DNA of 64,000 bases from Ambrosia x helenae (GCA_030844895.1 CM061230.1:62001-126000), one strand, 5' to 3'. Positions 24,871 through 38,203 are shown, counted from the stretch's first letter. The notes: a model not told the origin generated them from the letters alone. Made by a program: numbers and translations.

Positions 24871-26226
24871 TATTCGAGATGCCTTCTTTTATGCTATAGG
24901 CATCTTATAATTCTTGTAATTATACTATATGAAAAGTTATTTTTAACGATTTTTTTTTAATGTACAAGTGAGTAGAGGCCGGGTAATTTGTACGCAGCTT
25001 TCAATGGCTAAAGGAGCCCTAGCCGGCCCTTACCCAGACGGACGGAGCCACCAGTTTCGGGGAAAACCTGACCATCCACCCGCTCAAAAGGCATGACAAT
25101 GGAATAATCGGTAAAACCTGACGCTCTCAAGAATCAAACCCATGACATTTCAGCCATAGGTCTTCTATCATTGAGCTTTCATACCACTCCACCATAAGGT
25201 GGGTGGTCGGAAAATTTGTATTTTGCATGACACAAACACGTATATAATAAAGTTCGTATTTTTTTAGGATTTGCCTGTTTGATAGAATTTTTTAATACTA
25301 CCTATTTTTTTATATTAGTTTTTTTGTTAATTTTAGAAAACCTATTATTCAAGGTGAAAAAGAATATAATAATAAAGCTAAGATATGAGTGAGAGATCTA
25401 AGTTTTAAATTTTGTGTGGTTATGGAAATGATGTTTGTCTCATCGGTATAAAAGTAAATCAGGTGTTGGTTTATAAGGAGAATTCTGTAGATGATTGTGT
25501 TCCTATACAATAGGACACATCCAGTGGTAGCCAAGTGACATGCATTCGGGACGAGGGTGATTGACGTAATGTGGTGTTAATAATATTTTTAACTGGTGTG
25601 GTCAAGACCTTTTGAATTCGTACCTGGTTGTGGAAATCATGTTTGAATCCAGTTAATTTTTTTCACAGACCCCGCGGAGGGAGGTCCACCTTGCGCCCAG
25701 CAGACGTCTTAGTTTTTTGGTTGAGAAGGTGGGAAACATGCGTGTGTTGATCTTACCGGGTGTCCCCCCTAGTTGGGCTTCGGGATAGTGGGTTTGTGGC
25801 CGGGCCGGTCATGATAGCTGAATCCAAGAAAGTGGAAAAGCACGCTAAATCATGTGAGGGATAATCAGCATGTTTTCGTTCCCCTGACCTTGGACACGTT
25901 CGGTTCCTTGGCACCGGAAGTGGTGCGGTTTTTTGCCCGGGTTTAGCGAGTAGTGCACAACAACTTTTCCACCCCTCAAGGGCGAGGATTTGTTTTAGCA
26001 GATTTAGATTTTCAATACAGAAAGGGGTGGCGGCACAGCTTGTTGTCCGCCTACCTACTATCCTTATGTAATGTTCCTTCTAATTTTATGAAGAAAAAAA
26101 AAAAGAATAAAAAAAAATAAACTAAACAATCATCTCACATTGGTAGAAAAAAAAATCATATAAGAAGAATTTTGTAGATGACTATGTTCCTTCCTATACA
26201 ATAAGATACACCCGGTGGGGTGTGAA
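24871..26226. other. Spacer with SINE-like debris upstream of LNK
   Basis: No gene is seen. On the minus strand, 25205-24945 contains GGTGGAGTGGTATG and ATGGGTTTGATTC, a box A/box B-like pair suggesting a tRNA-derived SINE with a T-run at the left. A second retroposon-like stretch at 25535-26115 ends in an A-rich tail. Neither has clear target duplications. Confidence 0.4.
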
Positions 26227-26558
26227 TTTGTGGTTGAAAATAGTTCTTGAGAATAGTGGTTAATAACACATCTCCATCTAAATCTATGTTCTCCTTGATC
26301 CACGTCTACATATGTGGGACCCATATTGTAACAAATCATGTAAAAGCATTTAAAATTTAAATCCTTTTCTTATTCTAATTTCTAGTTTCTATCAATGGAT
26401 TTCTATTTTGTACCTCAACATTAGGGTTTTGATTTTTGTTTGATGTGATATATGTGGGACCCATATTGTAACAAATCATATAAAAGCATTTAAAATTTTA
26501 ACTTTCTTTGCTTTTATATACTTTAATTTAATTTCTGTATTAGTTTAGTTCTATTACA

Positions 26559-26730
26559 GAAAAAGTGACTTGCCCTACTTGGGACAAGTGGTTAGACTTT
26601 GATGTTCAGTTATGTTGTAGTTGTCTCTTGTTCTTGGTTCTGTTTCGGGACTTTCGTGTATTGTTTTTTTTTCAGTTTCTTGCTGGCTCTCTATATATGT
26701 ATATATAGATGTTTCGCCGATCAAAAAAAA
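26559..26730 (+). mobile_element. Short retroposon with poly(A) tail
   Basis: A 172-bp insertion ending in eight A, flanked by a perfect 16-bp duplication GTTTAGTTCTATTACA (26543-26558 and 26731-26746). It is absent from copy B near 35007-35025. The 3' text resembles a LINE or SINE 3' end; no pol III boxes stand out. Confidence 0.8.
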
Positions 26731-27567
26731 GTTTAGTTCTATTACATTGTAGTTTGTTTAATCCTTGTCTTGTATTGTAATCCGATTATTATTTTAACAA
26801 AAATGTTATTTTCTTTTAACTTTATGAACGGTGGTCCTACAACTTTACGATGATCCTACAATTTTGGTGTAAACGACAAACAAGATTTACTCGTTCTAGT
26901 CGACAACTGACTTGGACATGTCACCTATTACACTGAATAGTGAATACACAATTCATGAAAGATTATGTGGATGAGAAAGGCTAGGTGTAAAGTATAGGAG
27001 ACTTCTTCTTTGTTTCCTTGGTGGGGCTACTTATATTTTGTCATAAAGTAGGTACAAGGGAGTCTTATGTTGCAAGTATTTGAAGGTTTGGAATTGTTAA
27101 TCATAAACAATTATATCTTTTCCTAGTGTGTTTGTTTGTTTGTTAACGTTTTCACATCATATGGACGGTTGGGTTAAACGGATGTTATGATATTAAGAAC
27201 AACAAATGACTACGCATGTGTGGAATTATTTTTTATAATTTCAATGTTTAATAAAAATAAAGTTGAACCAAATAATTTTGCACACAAATTAATAATTATT
27301 ACACCTAATGATTCCACTAATTTAATCCTTCTGTCAAAATCACGTTGAATGTGATGATGGTCGAACGTTTTGCATTCTGTTATGAATTTAATTACTTAGA
27401 GACTGATGTAACAACGTAATTCAACTTTTACAGCATTGAAGGTCTCGGTTTAGCTACATGTCACATTGTGTTTATATCATCCTATTTTAATACTGGATAA
27501 TAAATTATTAAGAACATTAAAATGTGCAAAAATTATTAACGAGCCCATACGTTTGTGTGTCTTTGTG

Positions 27568-28406
27568 CAGTGGCGGATACAGAAATTTTTCTGTACGGGG
27601 GCACATTACTGGTCAACTGAAAATTTCTGTACGGGGGGCACATTACTGGTCAACTGAAAATGGAACGGAGAAAAACAAAGGGACAATATTTAAATTTGAG
27701 GACCAAAATTATATATTTGATTAGGGTTTTAGATTATGATGGAACCAACCAAATAGATGGATTTTGATACTTATAAAACATGTTTTTATACATAAAACAG
27801 TTTTAAAAATCCAAAAATTGTACATTCACATTGAACCAAATAAGGTAACACAAGAGTTTAAAAAAAGTATTAAAAAAAAGTAGAACAGAAATGATTTTTT
27901 AAAACAAAATACTACTAAATATTAAAAAATTAGGCATTAAATCTTGTCGTTAGGAAGAATTGAATTGTTGAATCTTGTTATAATAATAAAACTAATCAAA
28001 CAAGAATAATTTTTTTTACCAAAATGTAATTTATAAAAAAATATAAATTGATACTCACTCTTTACTAGCATAGAAAGTGGGGTAGAATGACATACTAGGC
28101 TTACTTTCTACTTTGTGGGGTATCCTTTTATTACCTAACACTTTATTTATTGTCGTTTCCCTTTATCCATCTTCTCCAAGAAACAAGTCAAGTAGCTTTT
28201 GGCCGGAAAAAAAAAAAAAACTTAACTTTTCTACCGGAAAAATCTCTCATGCTATTACTTCACTTTGTTCTCTTGCTTCAACTACTACACACATGAAACT
28301 TTGAGAAGGGTGTTTGTTACACGTTCATTGACTAGCATAATAGTGGTTTGGGTTGGACCTACGGTGGGCACATGCCCACCCTTGCAAAGCATTGGATCCG
28401 CCCCTG
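27568..28406. mobile_element. hAT-type non-autonomous element
   Basis: Ends CAGTGGCGGATAC and GGATCCGCCCCTG are inverted, with an 8-bp target duplication TCTTTGTG (27560-27567 and 28407-28414). The empty site is intact in copy B (35892-35899). A GTACGGGGGCACATTACTGG motif is repeated twice near its left end. No transposase frame is seen. Confidence 0.9.
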
Positions 28407-29193
28407 TCTTTGTGTATGTACGTACGTGTATGTAGGTATTATGTGTGTGTGAGACAATTGTGTCAGGTTGACGGATTGAAGATGATGAACCTGAATACGG
28501 CCCATGTATTTTTGTGTCAAAGGCTTTAACTTTAACCCCAAACACACTTTCAATCATGTAATAACCCCAAACACGTCATGTAACTCATTTATCGATCGAG
28601 TCAAAACATATTAATGATTATTTTTTAACAAAATGAATGTAAAATGATAACCAAGATTTTGTAAGGGCTATTTAAGGTGCGTGGTTCACGGAATCAATTA
28701 GAATCTGAATTCTATTTATTAACGTGTTTAGTTTGTAAAATTTGTTGGAATAAAATCTCAATTCTAATGTCAATGTGATTGATTGGAAAATGAATTAGAA
28801 TTGAATTAATTTCCTAAACTCCTTTAGTTAAAGGATCCAACAATCCTTCTAATATGTATGAATTCAACCAAATTAAATATTATTCTCATGTCACTCACTT
28901 TCGGTTCGTGGAATCTCAATTCCAAGATTCCACTAACCGAATAAACCATTAGAATTTGCACATGAGAAAAAGTAAGTTTATGCATATAGGTGCTGTGAAA
29001 TTAAAAAAAAAAGGGTCGGGTAATGCTATTGAAACACATAACATAAACAATAAAAAAGTTGATATAGGCTTTTAACTTTACAAAACAATGGGTTGATGAC
29101 CTCAATTTTCTTAAATTTCTGACTGAAAAGTTATTATACAAATCAATTGACAACATGTCTTTGCGCCGATTACCTTTTGCTTCTTTACATATG

Positions 29194-29320
29194 TTTTTTT
29201 TAACGGCTAACGTTACACTCCCAATATATTTACACAAAATACACCATTGCTTAGATTTGAACATAGGACCTCCCATCTAAGAGGCATAAGCCTCTACCAA
29301 GTGGGCTAGCCCACATTGAC
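29194..29320 (-). mobile_element. tRNA-derived SINE, 127 bp
   Basis: On the minus strand it reads GGGCTAGCCCACTTGGTAGAG (box A region), then GGTCCTATGTTCAAATC (box B), then ends in an A-run. Perfect 15-bp duplications GCTTCTTTACATATG (29179-29193 and 29321-29335) flank it, and copy B has the empty site near 37762-37777. It is a young SINE, not a tRNA gene. Confidence 0.88.
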
Positions 29321-29429
29321 GCTTCTTTACATATGTACACATTAGTTTTTGTTTTTATAAATTGACCACTGCTAGAATTTGAATGTATATATTTGAAATA
29401 CCAGGTGGCTAGCAATCATTAAGTCTCCA

Positions 29430-30038
29430 TCTATAACTTATAATAAAAGAATTGAGTTTGTATGAGGTGGCATTCAATGGAGGCATCAACCCCCCATTGA
29501 ATGTGCCATGTGGTACCTTGAGGTGATAGTATTGAATTTATTATTTTAATCATTAATAAAAAACCAGATATTATAATTTATTTAAAAGGAAATAAAATAA
29601 CATATGGATCAAAAATATACTAAAATCTAATCTACTAAAATAAATATTAAATCTTTATTATTTTTTATCTCATGTTTCTTTCCATAACTTTTAAACGCTA
29701 ATATTTTTTAGATACGAGATTTTTTAAAGAAAAAAGTAAACCAAATTAACGATCGTTTTATTATCTTTCCAACGAGTACCATAGTGTTATATAAAAAATG
29801 GAGAAAAAAACGATTATTGGTGATACCCGACCCGATTACCCGAAACCACATACCTAAATACCCGAACTACATACCCGACCATATACCAATGAATTTTTTA
29901 ACGTATCACATAACCCTTAGACTAATCATAGACATTATATAATATTTTGTAATGGCACTAAATTTATACCCCGGCGCAGAGATTCGTTTTTTTCTATATT
30001 TGAATATGATAACTTATGGCAGAGATTTGTTCAAAATA

Positions 30039-30074
<36 letters not shown>

Positions 30075-30157
30075 TATTAATCATATATTGGCAAGTCATT
30101 AATTATGTTGTCATATTATATATTTCAACCCCGGGACGCTCCGGGGATAAAAGCTAG
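29430..30157 (+). mobile_element. Non-autonomous Helitron
   Basis: It begins TCTATAAC and ends with a G+C hairpin CCCCGGGACGCTCCGGGG (30129-30146) followed by ATAAAAGCTAG. These are the 5' TC and the 3' hairpin plus CTRR end of a Helitron. It sits exactly between A and T, without target duplication. Copy B keeps the uninterrupted CTCCATTTAAG (A37840/T37841). The 728-bp interior lacks Rep/helicase coding and includes a short TTA microsatellite. Confidence 0.9.
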
Positions 30158-30820
30158 TTTAATATATAGCATTTAAATTTGTAGTTCGTTTCGTTTGTTT
30201 TCTTTTATGCCACCAAACTTTGTTTAGTGCTCATATTTGATCCGTCAACTTTTTTCCTTCTAATGAAAAGATTTTACTCTTTGATCCCTTCGAGTTTTAA
30301 TACGTGTAAGCAAAAGTTCAAGTTCGTCTATGTAAACACATGGCTCACTTGATGTTATCAAATCTATTTCTTTACGCTTTTTTCTGGTTTTGACCCGTCG
30401 TTGCAACACTGCTTGATCAATTCTAGTTAAGTAAATTTATTAAGTTTTTCTAAATAAAAAGTTCTCCGTATAAAAGAAAAACTTAAAAGAAATCTTACAT
30501 TTAATTTAAAGTGGTTATTAATTCAACCGTTTAATGGTAATACCACTCGAAGACAACTTGTTTACTAAACGGGTTAGATAGGTCAACTTGAATGAATATC
30601 CAACTAAATACCCGTTTACAAACGGGTCGAATGAAGTAAAAACCACAGGATAACGCATAACAGTCAAATTACATAAGAGAAAAAAAGGAGTAAATTTCTA
30701 ATCCTTGAACAGTGTCAGTACATGTGCATAAAACATTGTCTACTTTCATAGAATCAGACTGCAGTAAAATCACATATCACCATGACACTCTGCATTCCAA
30801 GTTTCAAACCCTAGCTTTCT

Positions 30821-32030
30821 TCATTGTTTCTGCAACAAAAAACACAGGAGTTGAGTGAAAAAATAAAATTTTTTTATAACACCAACACAGTTGGTGCCTT
30901 TGAAACCGATTTTGACCCATTTCCTTTGTAGCTAATTTATTTTTATTTTACCCATTTTGACCCGACAGAGATCAAACATAACCCATATAAACTCATTTAC
31001 AAGTAAATGGGTCGAAATTGCAACCTCCAATTATTATCAAGAAATAAAGCTGGTCATGGGGAGATAGGATGTGAAGGTAACCTGCATGGGAAGGTAAAGT
31101 CTGAATTCTGGTGGCAGTTCTTCCTCTGAATAAAGGCGGTCGAGAAGTAAATCCTTCTGAGGCGGCAATTGGCATGAACTTGAACACGCAATGTCTCGGC
31201 ATAGTTTTGTTCCGTATGCACGTCTAGTAAGATCACTTAAATCAGTTGAATCTGATTCCATCCTTCATCCAACCGCAGAGGCATCGTGCATATGTATGGT
31301 TTAACTCGAGTCATCGCCTTTCAAATATAAGAAAAATAAAAGAAAAAAAAAATTACTTCAAATTTCTTAATATGAAAAGTTAGCTAGCTCCAGTAAAAAT
31401 CGTATGATACACAAACTGAATGGCATATGGATGCATAGTTTTACTTGTACATTAGGCACTTGTACCATGTACATATATAATTATATATACTTGTACAGTT
31501 GTACTTTAGATTTTCCCTTTTGATAACAACTTCACTTTGATGATTGATAACCATAAACTGGAGTTGAAAATGATGACAATTTGGTGACAAAAAGGACTAC
31601 AGAACGGTGACGGAAAAAATACAATTTGGTGAAACGAACTTTAGTTGCTGCTAGTTTTAAAAGTATAGCCGTAAGAGTGCATAAATACATGAACACGTTA
31701 CAACTTTTTATGCAAAAAAACATGGTTGTGCATGGTGCATAGGTGTGCATAAACCACTTGCACCTAAAGACTATGGAAGACTTACACACTTGAAAATTAG
31801 AAGCCGGAAACGACGTCTGACGTTCTTGTCATCCAGAACCTGAATCTCGAACGTAAAATATTTGTTCACATTCTTCACAATCATTACCAAAAATGGCAGC
31901 TTGATACCAAGTGTAGCAGCTGGATCAGCCGGACATGTTATGTATGTTGAAGGAATATTTGTTCCAACAATTTCAAGAACATTTGACTGTATGTCTTCAT
32001 CATGTACACGCTTGACCTGGCCATTAACAG
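30821..32030 (-). pseudogene. CFAP20/BUG22 pseudogene, 5'-truncated tandem copy
   Basis: Three exons match exons 3-5 of the intact gene at 41301-46515: 32030-31790 (VKRVHDEDIQSNVLEIVG onward), 31317-31082 and 30829-30821 (Lys-Gln-stop). Exons 1-2 are missing because the duplication breakpoint lies between exon 2 and exon 3. Exon 3 has lost one G near 31806 (RRRF then LLIF instead of RASNF). Exon 4 has a lost A giving an early stop at QL-I-stop, a gained A at GT-K/N, and a lost C at YFSD. Without a start codon or promoter it cannot encode CFAP20. Confidence 0.9.
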
Positions 32031-32774
32031 CTAAAAGAAGCAAACAATAAAAATTAATAAACTTAAGGACAAATAAATGGGGGTAACAAGTAACCAATTC
32101 TGGTCTAATTTCAATTTCGGGTAACCAACTTTAACCCCCAAATCTTTCAAAAATTTCAAGTCAAGGTAATATTTGACCTTGACAGCAAGTAACCAGTTTG
32201 TCAGCAACACATCAAAAACAGTCTAACATGGTCAAAAGCCTCAAAACTGCCAACACATCATCAGCCATGTCATCAGTTTTGATCTGTAAATTACCTTGAA
32301 TTGAACTTTCTTTTTGAAAGCTTAAGAGGGTTTTTGTAAAAAAATTTGGAAGGTTTAAAGGCTCTTTCTAAAAAAAGAAGGAAAAAAGTACGGTAACCTA
32401 TAATAGAAATTGGACCAAGTTGGTTACCTTTGATGCAAATATAACCACAAAAAGGCTTATAAGCAAGAGCAGGGCCAAGAAACCAGACATTAACTAGCTG
32501 AATGATTAAACATAGATTCAATTCAACATTTAGGCAGAAGCAGGTAGGGTGTATTTACTTCCTTAAAGATGGCAAAATCAATCACCCCATGATCCCCATC
32601 AATTTGGCTAAAAGGCATAATGTCACATATTTGTGGTTGTCGGCAGACCTAAATTATTTTCTATTACAAAGATCTTTCAAGTCCATGAAATCTTGGGATG
32701 CCTAATTATTAGCAAATTCTTCTAAGGGTATACACATGGCTAATGGTAAGGAGTAAGGACTAAGGACACCATCA

Positions 32775-32880
32775 CGGCTAAGTTTTAAGAGGCGTAAGGC
32801 GATATGAGGCTGCTTAGGTCCTAAAAACCGTAGCGTGAGGCAAGAGCTTTACGTACGTGAGGCGCCATATAGTCATAAAA
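32775..32880. repeat. GAGGCG-type MITE remnant, present in both copies
   Basis: GAGGCGTAAGGCGATATGAGG and GTGAGGCGCC recur at 43255-43350. Being in both copies, this insertion predates the tandem duplication. Confidence 0.6.
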
Positions 32881-32950
32881 TATCTGTAACTTAATTCCAG
32901 ATAATATTTACTAGATTGTTAACTTTGAGCACCCAAAATTAGATGATTAA

Positions 32951-33353
32951 GAGGGTGTTTGGATTGAGTTTCAAAACTGCTTATTGACTTATTGGCTTTT
33001 TGAAAAAACCAATTAGTCAATAAGCTGTTTGTGTAACCCAAAAGCACTTTCTGTTTGACTTTTGGCTTTTGGCTTTTAAGGGTGAAAAAGTTGTTTTTGA
33101 AAAGTTAGAAATCCTGGCTTTTAGCTTTTGACTTTGGAAAAAAAAATACAAATTTACCACTCATACAACCAATATTCGCAATAAGTTAAGCGTAACACTT
33201 AAAAAAATAACAATTTATGACTTTTTGACGTTTCTCATCTCTAAAGCTAATCCAAACACTTTTATTAAAACTCCTTTTCAAAAAGTCATAAGCCAATAAG
33301 CACTTTTGACCAAAAGCACTTTTGCATCTCCAAACTCAATCCCAAACACCCTC
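32951..33353. mobile_element. PIF/Harbinger (Tourist-like) MITE
   Basis: Inverted ends GAGGGTGTTTGGATTGAG and CTCAATCCCAAACACCCTC, with TAA target duplications (32948-32950 and 33354-33356). Copy B has the empty TAA at 43424-43426. The 403-bp body is itself largely self-complementary. Confidence 0.88.
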
Positions 33354-33356
33354 TAA

Positions 33357-34937
33357 AATTTAAAAAGTACATACGATATAACAACTTAAAATCAAATAAG
33401 CAATTAAGCACTATGTACACCCATACAAGCTTATTTTGATATAACTTTTAAAATGACCAAATATTTGTTGGCTTTTTAATCTTGCAGGAAGTTACAATCT
33501 ACACTCACTTTTACTCTTATAATCTCTCTTGCACATCTACTTAGTAATTACACATTCAAACTATCTATCCCTCTTCTTCCCAAACCTCCCTGTCTCTTCA
33601 TATAACAACACCTACCACACAATCTGCAGATCCAAACCTCCCTGTCTCTTCTCTTTCATTTATTTCTTAGCTCTCAGCCTCTCCCTCCTCCCCCTTCCTC
33701 CCCCTCCCCTTCACCCTCTTTTAATTTTTCTTATTTCCTCTTCATTCTACCTACCTGCTGCCAACTCAAACCTGACTGAAGGAGCTGCCTTATACAAGAA
33801 GAACAAAATGGCGCATCAGGCATAGGCACTCACTTCAGGCCAAGAGGCACACTTCAGCCTGCTTCCTGCAGTCACTCTGCCTAACCAGAATGGAACGCTA
33901 TGGCTGCCACATCTATAGCCTTGTGCACTTTTTAAAACCAAGCGTCAGGGTCATGGGGTAGCAACTACCACATGAATTTGGAATTTCGGTGCATAACGTT
34001 GATTACTACAGAGATTTTCAGCCTCCAACCCCAAACAAACATTTAGATTTGGCCAACATGAAATCATAAAATTCAAAATAATAATGACTTGTTTGACTTA
34101 GTACATACGAACATGGTCTTACAAAGTGTAAAAGCACTTGAGCAAGCCTAATAACTTCTGCCATCTGAAAATCACTCACTTTTAAGTAGATGTTTCTACT
34201 TTCTATCACTCAACTTTTGAGTAGATGTTTGTACCAAAAAAATTGATAACTAACACCCGTTCCACTTCCAACATTAACTTGGTCAAAAGCAAATAAACCA
34301 CTAAAGATGGAAAAATTCTGTTTGATTAGTTTACAACTTACATAGAAGGCCCTGTCTCATGTGTAAAGCAGCTAGCTACGGGAGACATTCTTAAGACCAA
34401 AATTTTCACGAATGTCCTCCAATAAAATGTGAGAATGTGAGTAACTTGTTGTTTGATGAAGTTGAGTGAACAGCCTTGAAAATTGAAACTGAAATACTAA
34501 TAGAAACAATGTAATTCGTTGCATATGTCATCAACCCTTAGGCCATGCCTTAAATTTGTCTTGAGGGAGGTCTTCCCAAGAGACTTTAGTTATCTCATTA
34601 GTATTCTTTAGATAGGCTGCTTCCGGTGAATTACGGATCAATGCCTATCATTTGTAGGCTTTAGCCAACCAAGTTAGTACTTACAACCGAATAATATAAT
34701 GATCATGTATGCCATTTCAACACTATAGAATTTTAGCCGTTATATGTTACAGTAGCCTAGAAATCACAAAACCTATCCTACTATGCTCAAAAGTTGCTTC
34801 CAATTCCAAAGATATGTTCAGTTTATCCATCCAGAATAATAATAACACTAGTACAGTCAATAAACATACTGTTATGATAACAGCTAAAAGATTGTTAGCC
34901 TTGCCTCATTAAGTCACAAAGGTAGGCCTCTCAATCC
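33357..34937. other. Non-coding remainder of copy A
   Basis: Contains a pyrimidine-rich tract (about 33520-33750, repeated at 43590-43830) and otherwise AT-rich sequence corresponding to CFAP20 intron 2 in copy B. No gene is seen. Confidence 0.6.
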
Positions 34938-35916
34938 TAGTTTCTATCAATGGATTTCTATTTTGTACCTCAACATTAGGGTTATACTTTAATTTTACTT
35001 TCTGTATTAGTTCTATGGAGTACATTGTAGTTTGTTTAATCCTTGTATTGTGTTGTAATCCGATTATTATTTTAACAAAAATGTTATTTTCTTTTACTTT
35101 ATGAACGGTGGTCCTACAACTTACGATGATCCTACAATTTTGGTGTAAACGACAAACAAGATTTACTCGTTCTAGTCGACAACTGATTAGGACATGTCAC
35201 CTATTACACTGAATACACAATTCATGAAAGATTATTGTGGATGAGAAAGGCTAGGTGTAAAGTATAGGAGACTTCCTTCTTTGTTTCCTTGGTGGGGCTA
35301 CTTATATTTTGTCATAAAGTAGGTACAAGGGAGTTTTATGTTGCAAGTATTTGAAGGTTTGGAATTGTTAATCATAAACAATTATCATTTTCCTAGTGTG
35401 TTTGTTTGTTTGTTAACGTTTTCACATCATATGGACGGTTGGGTTAAACGGATGTTATGATATTAAGAACAACAAATTACTACACATGTGTGGAATTATT
35501 TTAGTCATGTTACTCTACAACCTTGATTACATGAAAGATAATATTTATAATTAACCAATTTATGAAAGATACAATAATCACTTTCATTGGAAAGATCTTA
35601 TTACACCTAATGATTTCACCATTTTAATTCTTCTGTCAAAATCACGTTGAATGTGATGATGATGATGATGATGGTCGAACGTCATCGTCTTATGTTAAGT
35701 TGATAATGTTTGCATTATGTTATGAGTTTAATTACTTAGAGACTGATGTAACAACGTAATTCAACCTTGAAAACATTGAAGGTCTGGGTTTAGCTACTTG
35801 TTACATTGTGTTTATATCATCCTCCTGGATAATAAATTATTAAGAACATTAAAATGTGCAAAAATTATTAACGAGCCCATACGTTTGTGTGTCTTTGTGT
35901 ATGTATGTGCGTGTAT

Positions 35917-36971
35917 TGATGTGTTTTGTGAAAACACCTTGTTAATATGTTCATTTTGTATATATTTTAGCGTTTGATCGATGCATTTTAGGTACACATT
36001 AATATTGTTATATAATTTGTTACCTTAATACGTTTTATTCTATGACATAACATTTAGTTAAATTAAGTTGTGATTGATTTGCTTCTTTGAATTATTGTAG
36101 GATACTTTATGGTGAATATTAAATCAAAGATCTATAGTGAATTTGTGATGGGCTCTTATTGGACCGAGAAACAACTAAAGAAAAATGGAATTGTTTCACA
36201 GCCCACGAGGAAAGTCGGTTGGAGTTGGAGGGTTTTATTATTCTTTCGCACATCCAGGTTGGAGACAGGTTTTTGACGGCTGCGGAGGCACGCAAGCCAG
36301 AGGAGGGTCGCACAAGGAATAAAGAGAAATAAGGGGAAAGAAGATGGAGGCTTCTACCCTAGCTATGGGCGGTTAACTAATTCGTGATTTCCCCCGGGTG
36401 AATATTTGTATTGATTTCGTATTCTGAACTCGTTTTGATTATGTATGAACTTGTATTTTACTACTTGTGTTGGATTGAATAAACCTTGCTTATATTTGAA
36501 TCAATTTATCTATTAACTGTGATTTCTGGCATCATAGGGAGGTTGGTTCATATTTGTATAGGGATAATTAGGTGTACGGTTTACGTTGAAAACATGTCCC
36601 TAGTTATTATTTCAATCTGAATAGTTATTGTCACAGGATAACCAAGGCCATGTCTATGTGGTGTTCTTATGGTTAAATCGAGTAGGTTGCAAGATTATAC
36701 GAATAGGATCCCGGGTGGAAGTTACATTTATCTTTATTATTTATATTTAGATTATTTTGTTATCATTTCAACATTTTAATAAAACAAACAAAAAGATAAA
36801 ACTAGCAAACTTCATAATTATATTTTTATATTTATTTGTTAACTAGATTAGACGAACAAATAATTTATGTGATATTAACCACATGCTCCTCGTGGATTCG
36901 ATATTCCCTACTTACCCTGGCTACCTAGGTTATTTAGGTTTTGTATGACCTTTGACGACAGACGGTCATCA
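35917..36971. mobile_element. Solo LTR, 1.06 kb
   Basis: TGATGTG start and GGTCATCA end (TG/CA with inverted TGATG/CATCA), flanked by 5-bp duplications TGTAT (35912-35916 and 36972-36976). Copy A has one TGTAT at 28427-28431. There is no internal coding domain and no second LTR, so recombination to a solo LTR is inferred. Confidence 0.85.
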
Positions 36972-38203
36972 TGTATGTAGGTATTATGTGTGTGTGAGAC
37001 AATTGTGTCAGGTTGACGGGTTGAAAATGATGAACCTGAACACGACCTGTGTATTTTCGTGTCAAAGGCCTTAACTTTAAACCTAAACACACTTTCAATC
37101 ATGTAATAACCCCAAACACAACATGTAACTCATTTATCAATCGAGTCAAAACATATTAATGATTAATTTAAAAGTCAACATGTTTAACAAAATGAATGTA
37201 ACATGATAACCAAGATTTTGTAAAGGCTGTTTAAGGTGGGTGGTTCTAAAAATCAATGGAATTAGAATTTGAATTCTATTGAATTATTTATTAACGTGTT
37301 TAGTTTGTAAAATTTGTTGGAACTAAAATCTCACATCTAATTTTAATGTGATTGATTGGAAAGTGAATTAGAATTGAAATTAATTTCCTATTTTCCTTAA
37401 AGTCCTTGAGGTAAAGGATCCAACAATCCTTCTAATATGTTATGAATTCAACCAAATTAAATATATTATCATGTCACTTAATGTCGGTTCATGGAATCTT
37501 TTCTAATTTCAAGATTCCACGAACCGAATAAACCATTAGAATTTGCACACAAGAAAAAGTAAGCTTAAGTATATAGGTTCTGTGAAATTAAGAAAATGGC
37601 CGGGTAATGATGATGAAGCACATAACATAAACAATAAAAAAGTTGATATAGCCTTTTTAAATTTAAAAAACAATGGGTTGATGACCTCATTTTCTTAAAT
37701 TTCTTAATGAAAAATTATTATACGTATCAATTGAAAACGTGTCTTTGCGCCGACTACTTTTCGTTCCTTTACATATGTACACAATAGTTTTTGTCGTTAT
37801 ATTTGAAAATACCAGGTGGCTAGCAATCATTAAGTCTCCATTTAAGTCGTTTCATTTGTTTTCTTTTATGCCACCAAACTTTGTTTAGTGTACATATTTG
37901 ATCCGTCAACTTTTTTCCGAAGAGATTTTACTCTTTGACCCCTTTGAGTTTTTAATACGTGTTGGCAAAAGTTCAAGTTCGTCTATGTTTTACGTCACAT
38001 GGCTCTATGACTCACTTGGTGTTATCAAATCTATTTCTTTACGCTTTTTCCTTGTCGTTGCAACGCTGCTTGATGAATTCTAGTTAAGTAAATTTATCAA
38101 GCTTTTCTAAATAAAAAGTTTCTCTCTATAAAATAAAAACTTAAAAGAAATCTTGCATTTAATTTAAAGAGGTTATTAGTTCACCCGTTTAATGGTAATA
38201 CCA

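Larger units (their letters stand above)
26382..34937. repeat. Direct tandem duplication, copy A
   Basis: This copy starts at CTAGTTTCTATCAATGG and ends at GGCCTCTCAATCC, immediately followed by the same CTAGTTTC start of copy B. Homology between copies is continuous across the unit apart from transposon insertions and small indels. Private insertions in A: 26559-26730, 27568-28406, 29194-29320, 29430-30157 and 32951-33353. A two-base CT is shared at both breakpoints. Confidence 0.92.

Noticed and set aside
29194..29320. Possible tRNA gene on the minus strand
   Set aside because: Pol III boxes are present but there is no full cloverleaf, and the A-tail plus 15-bp target duplication identify a SINE.
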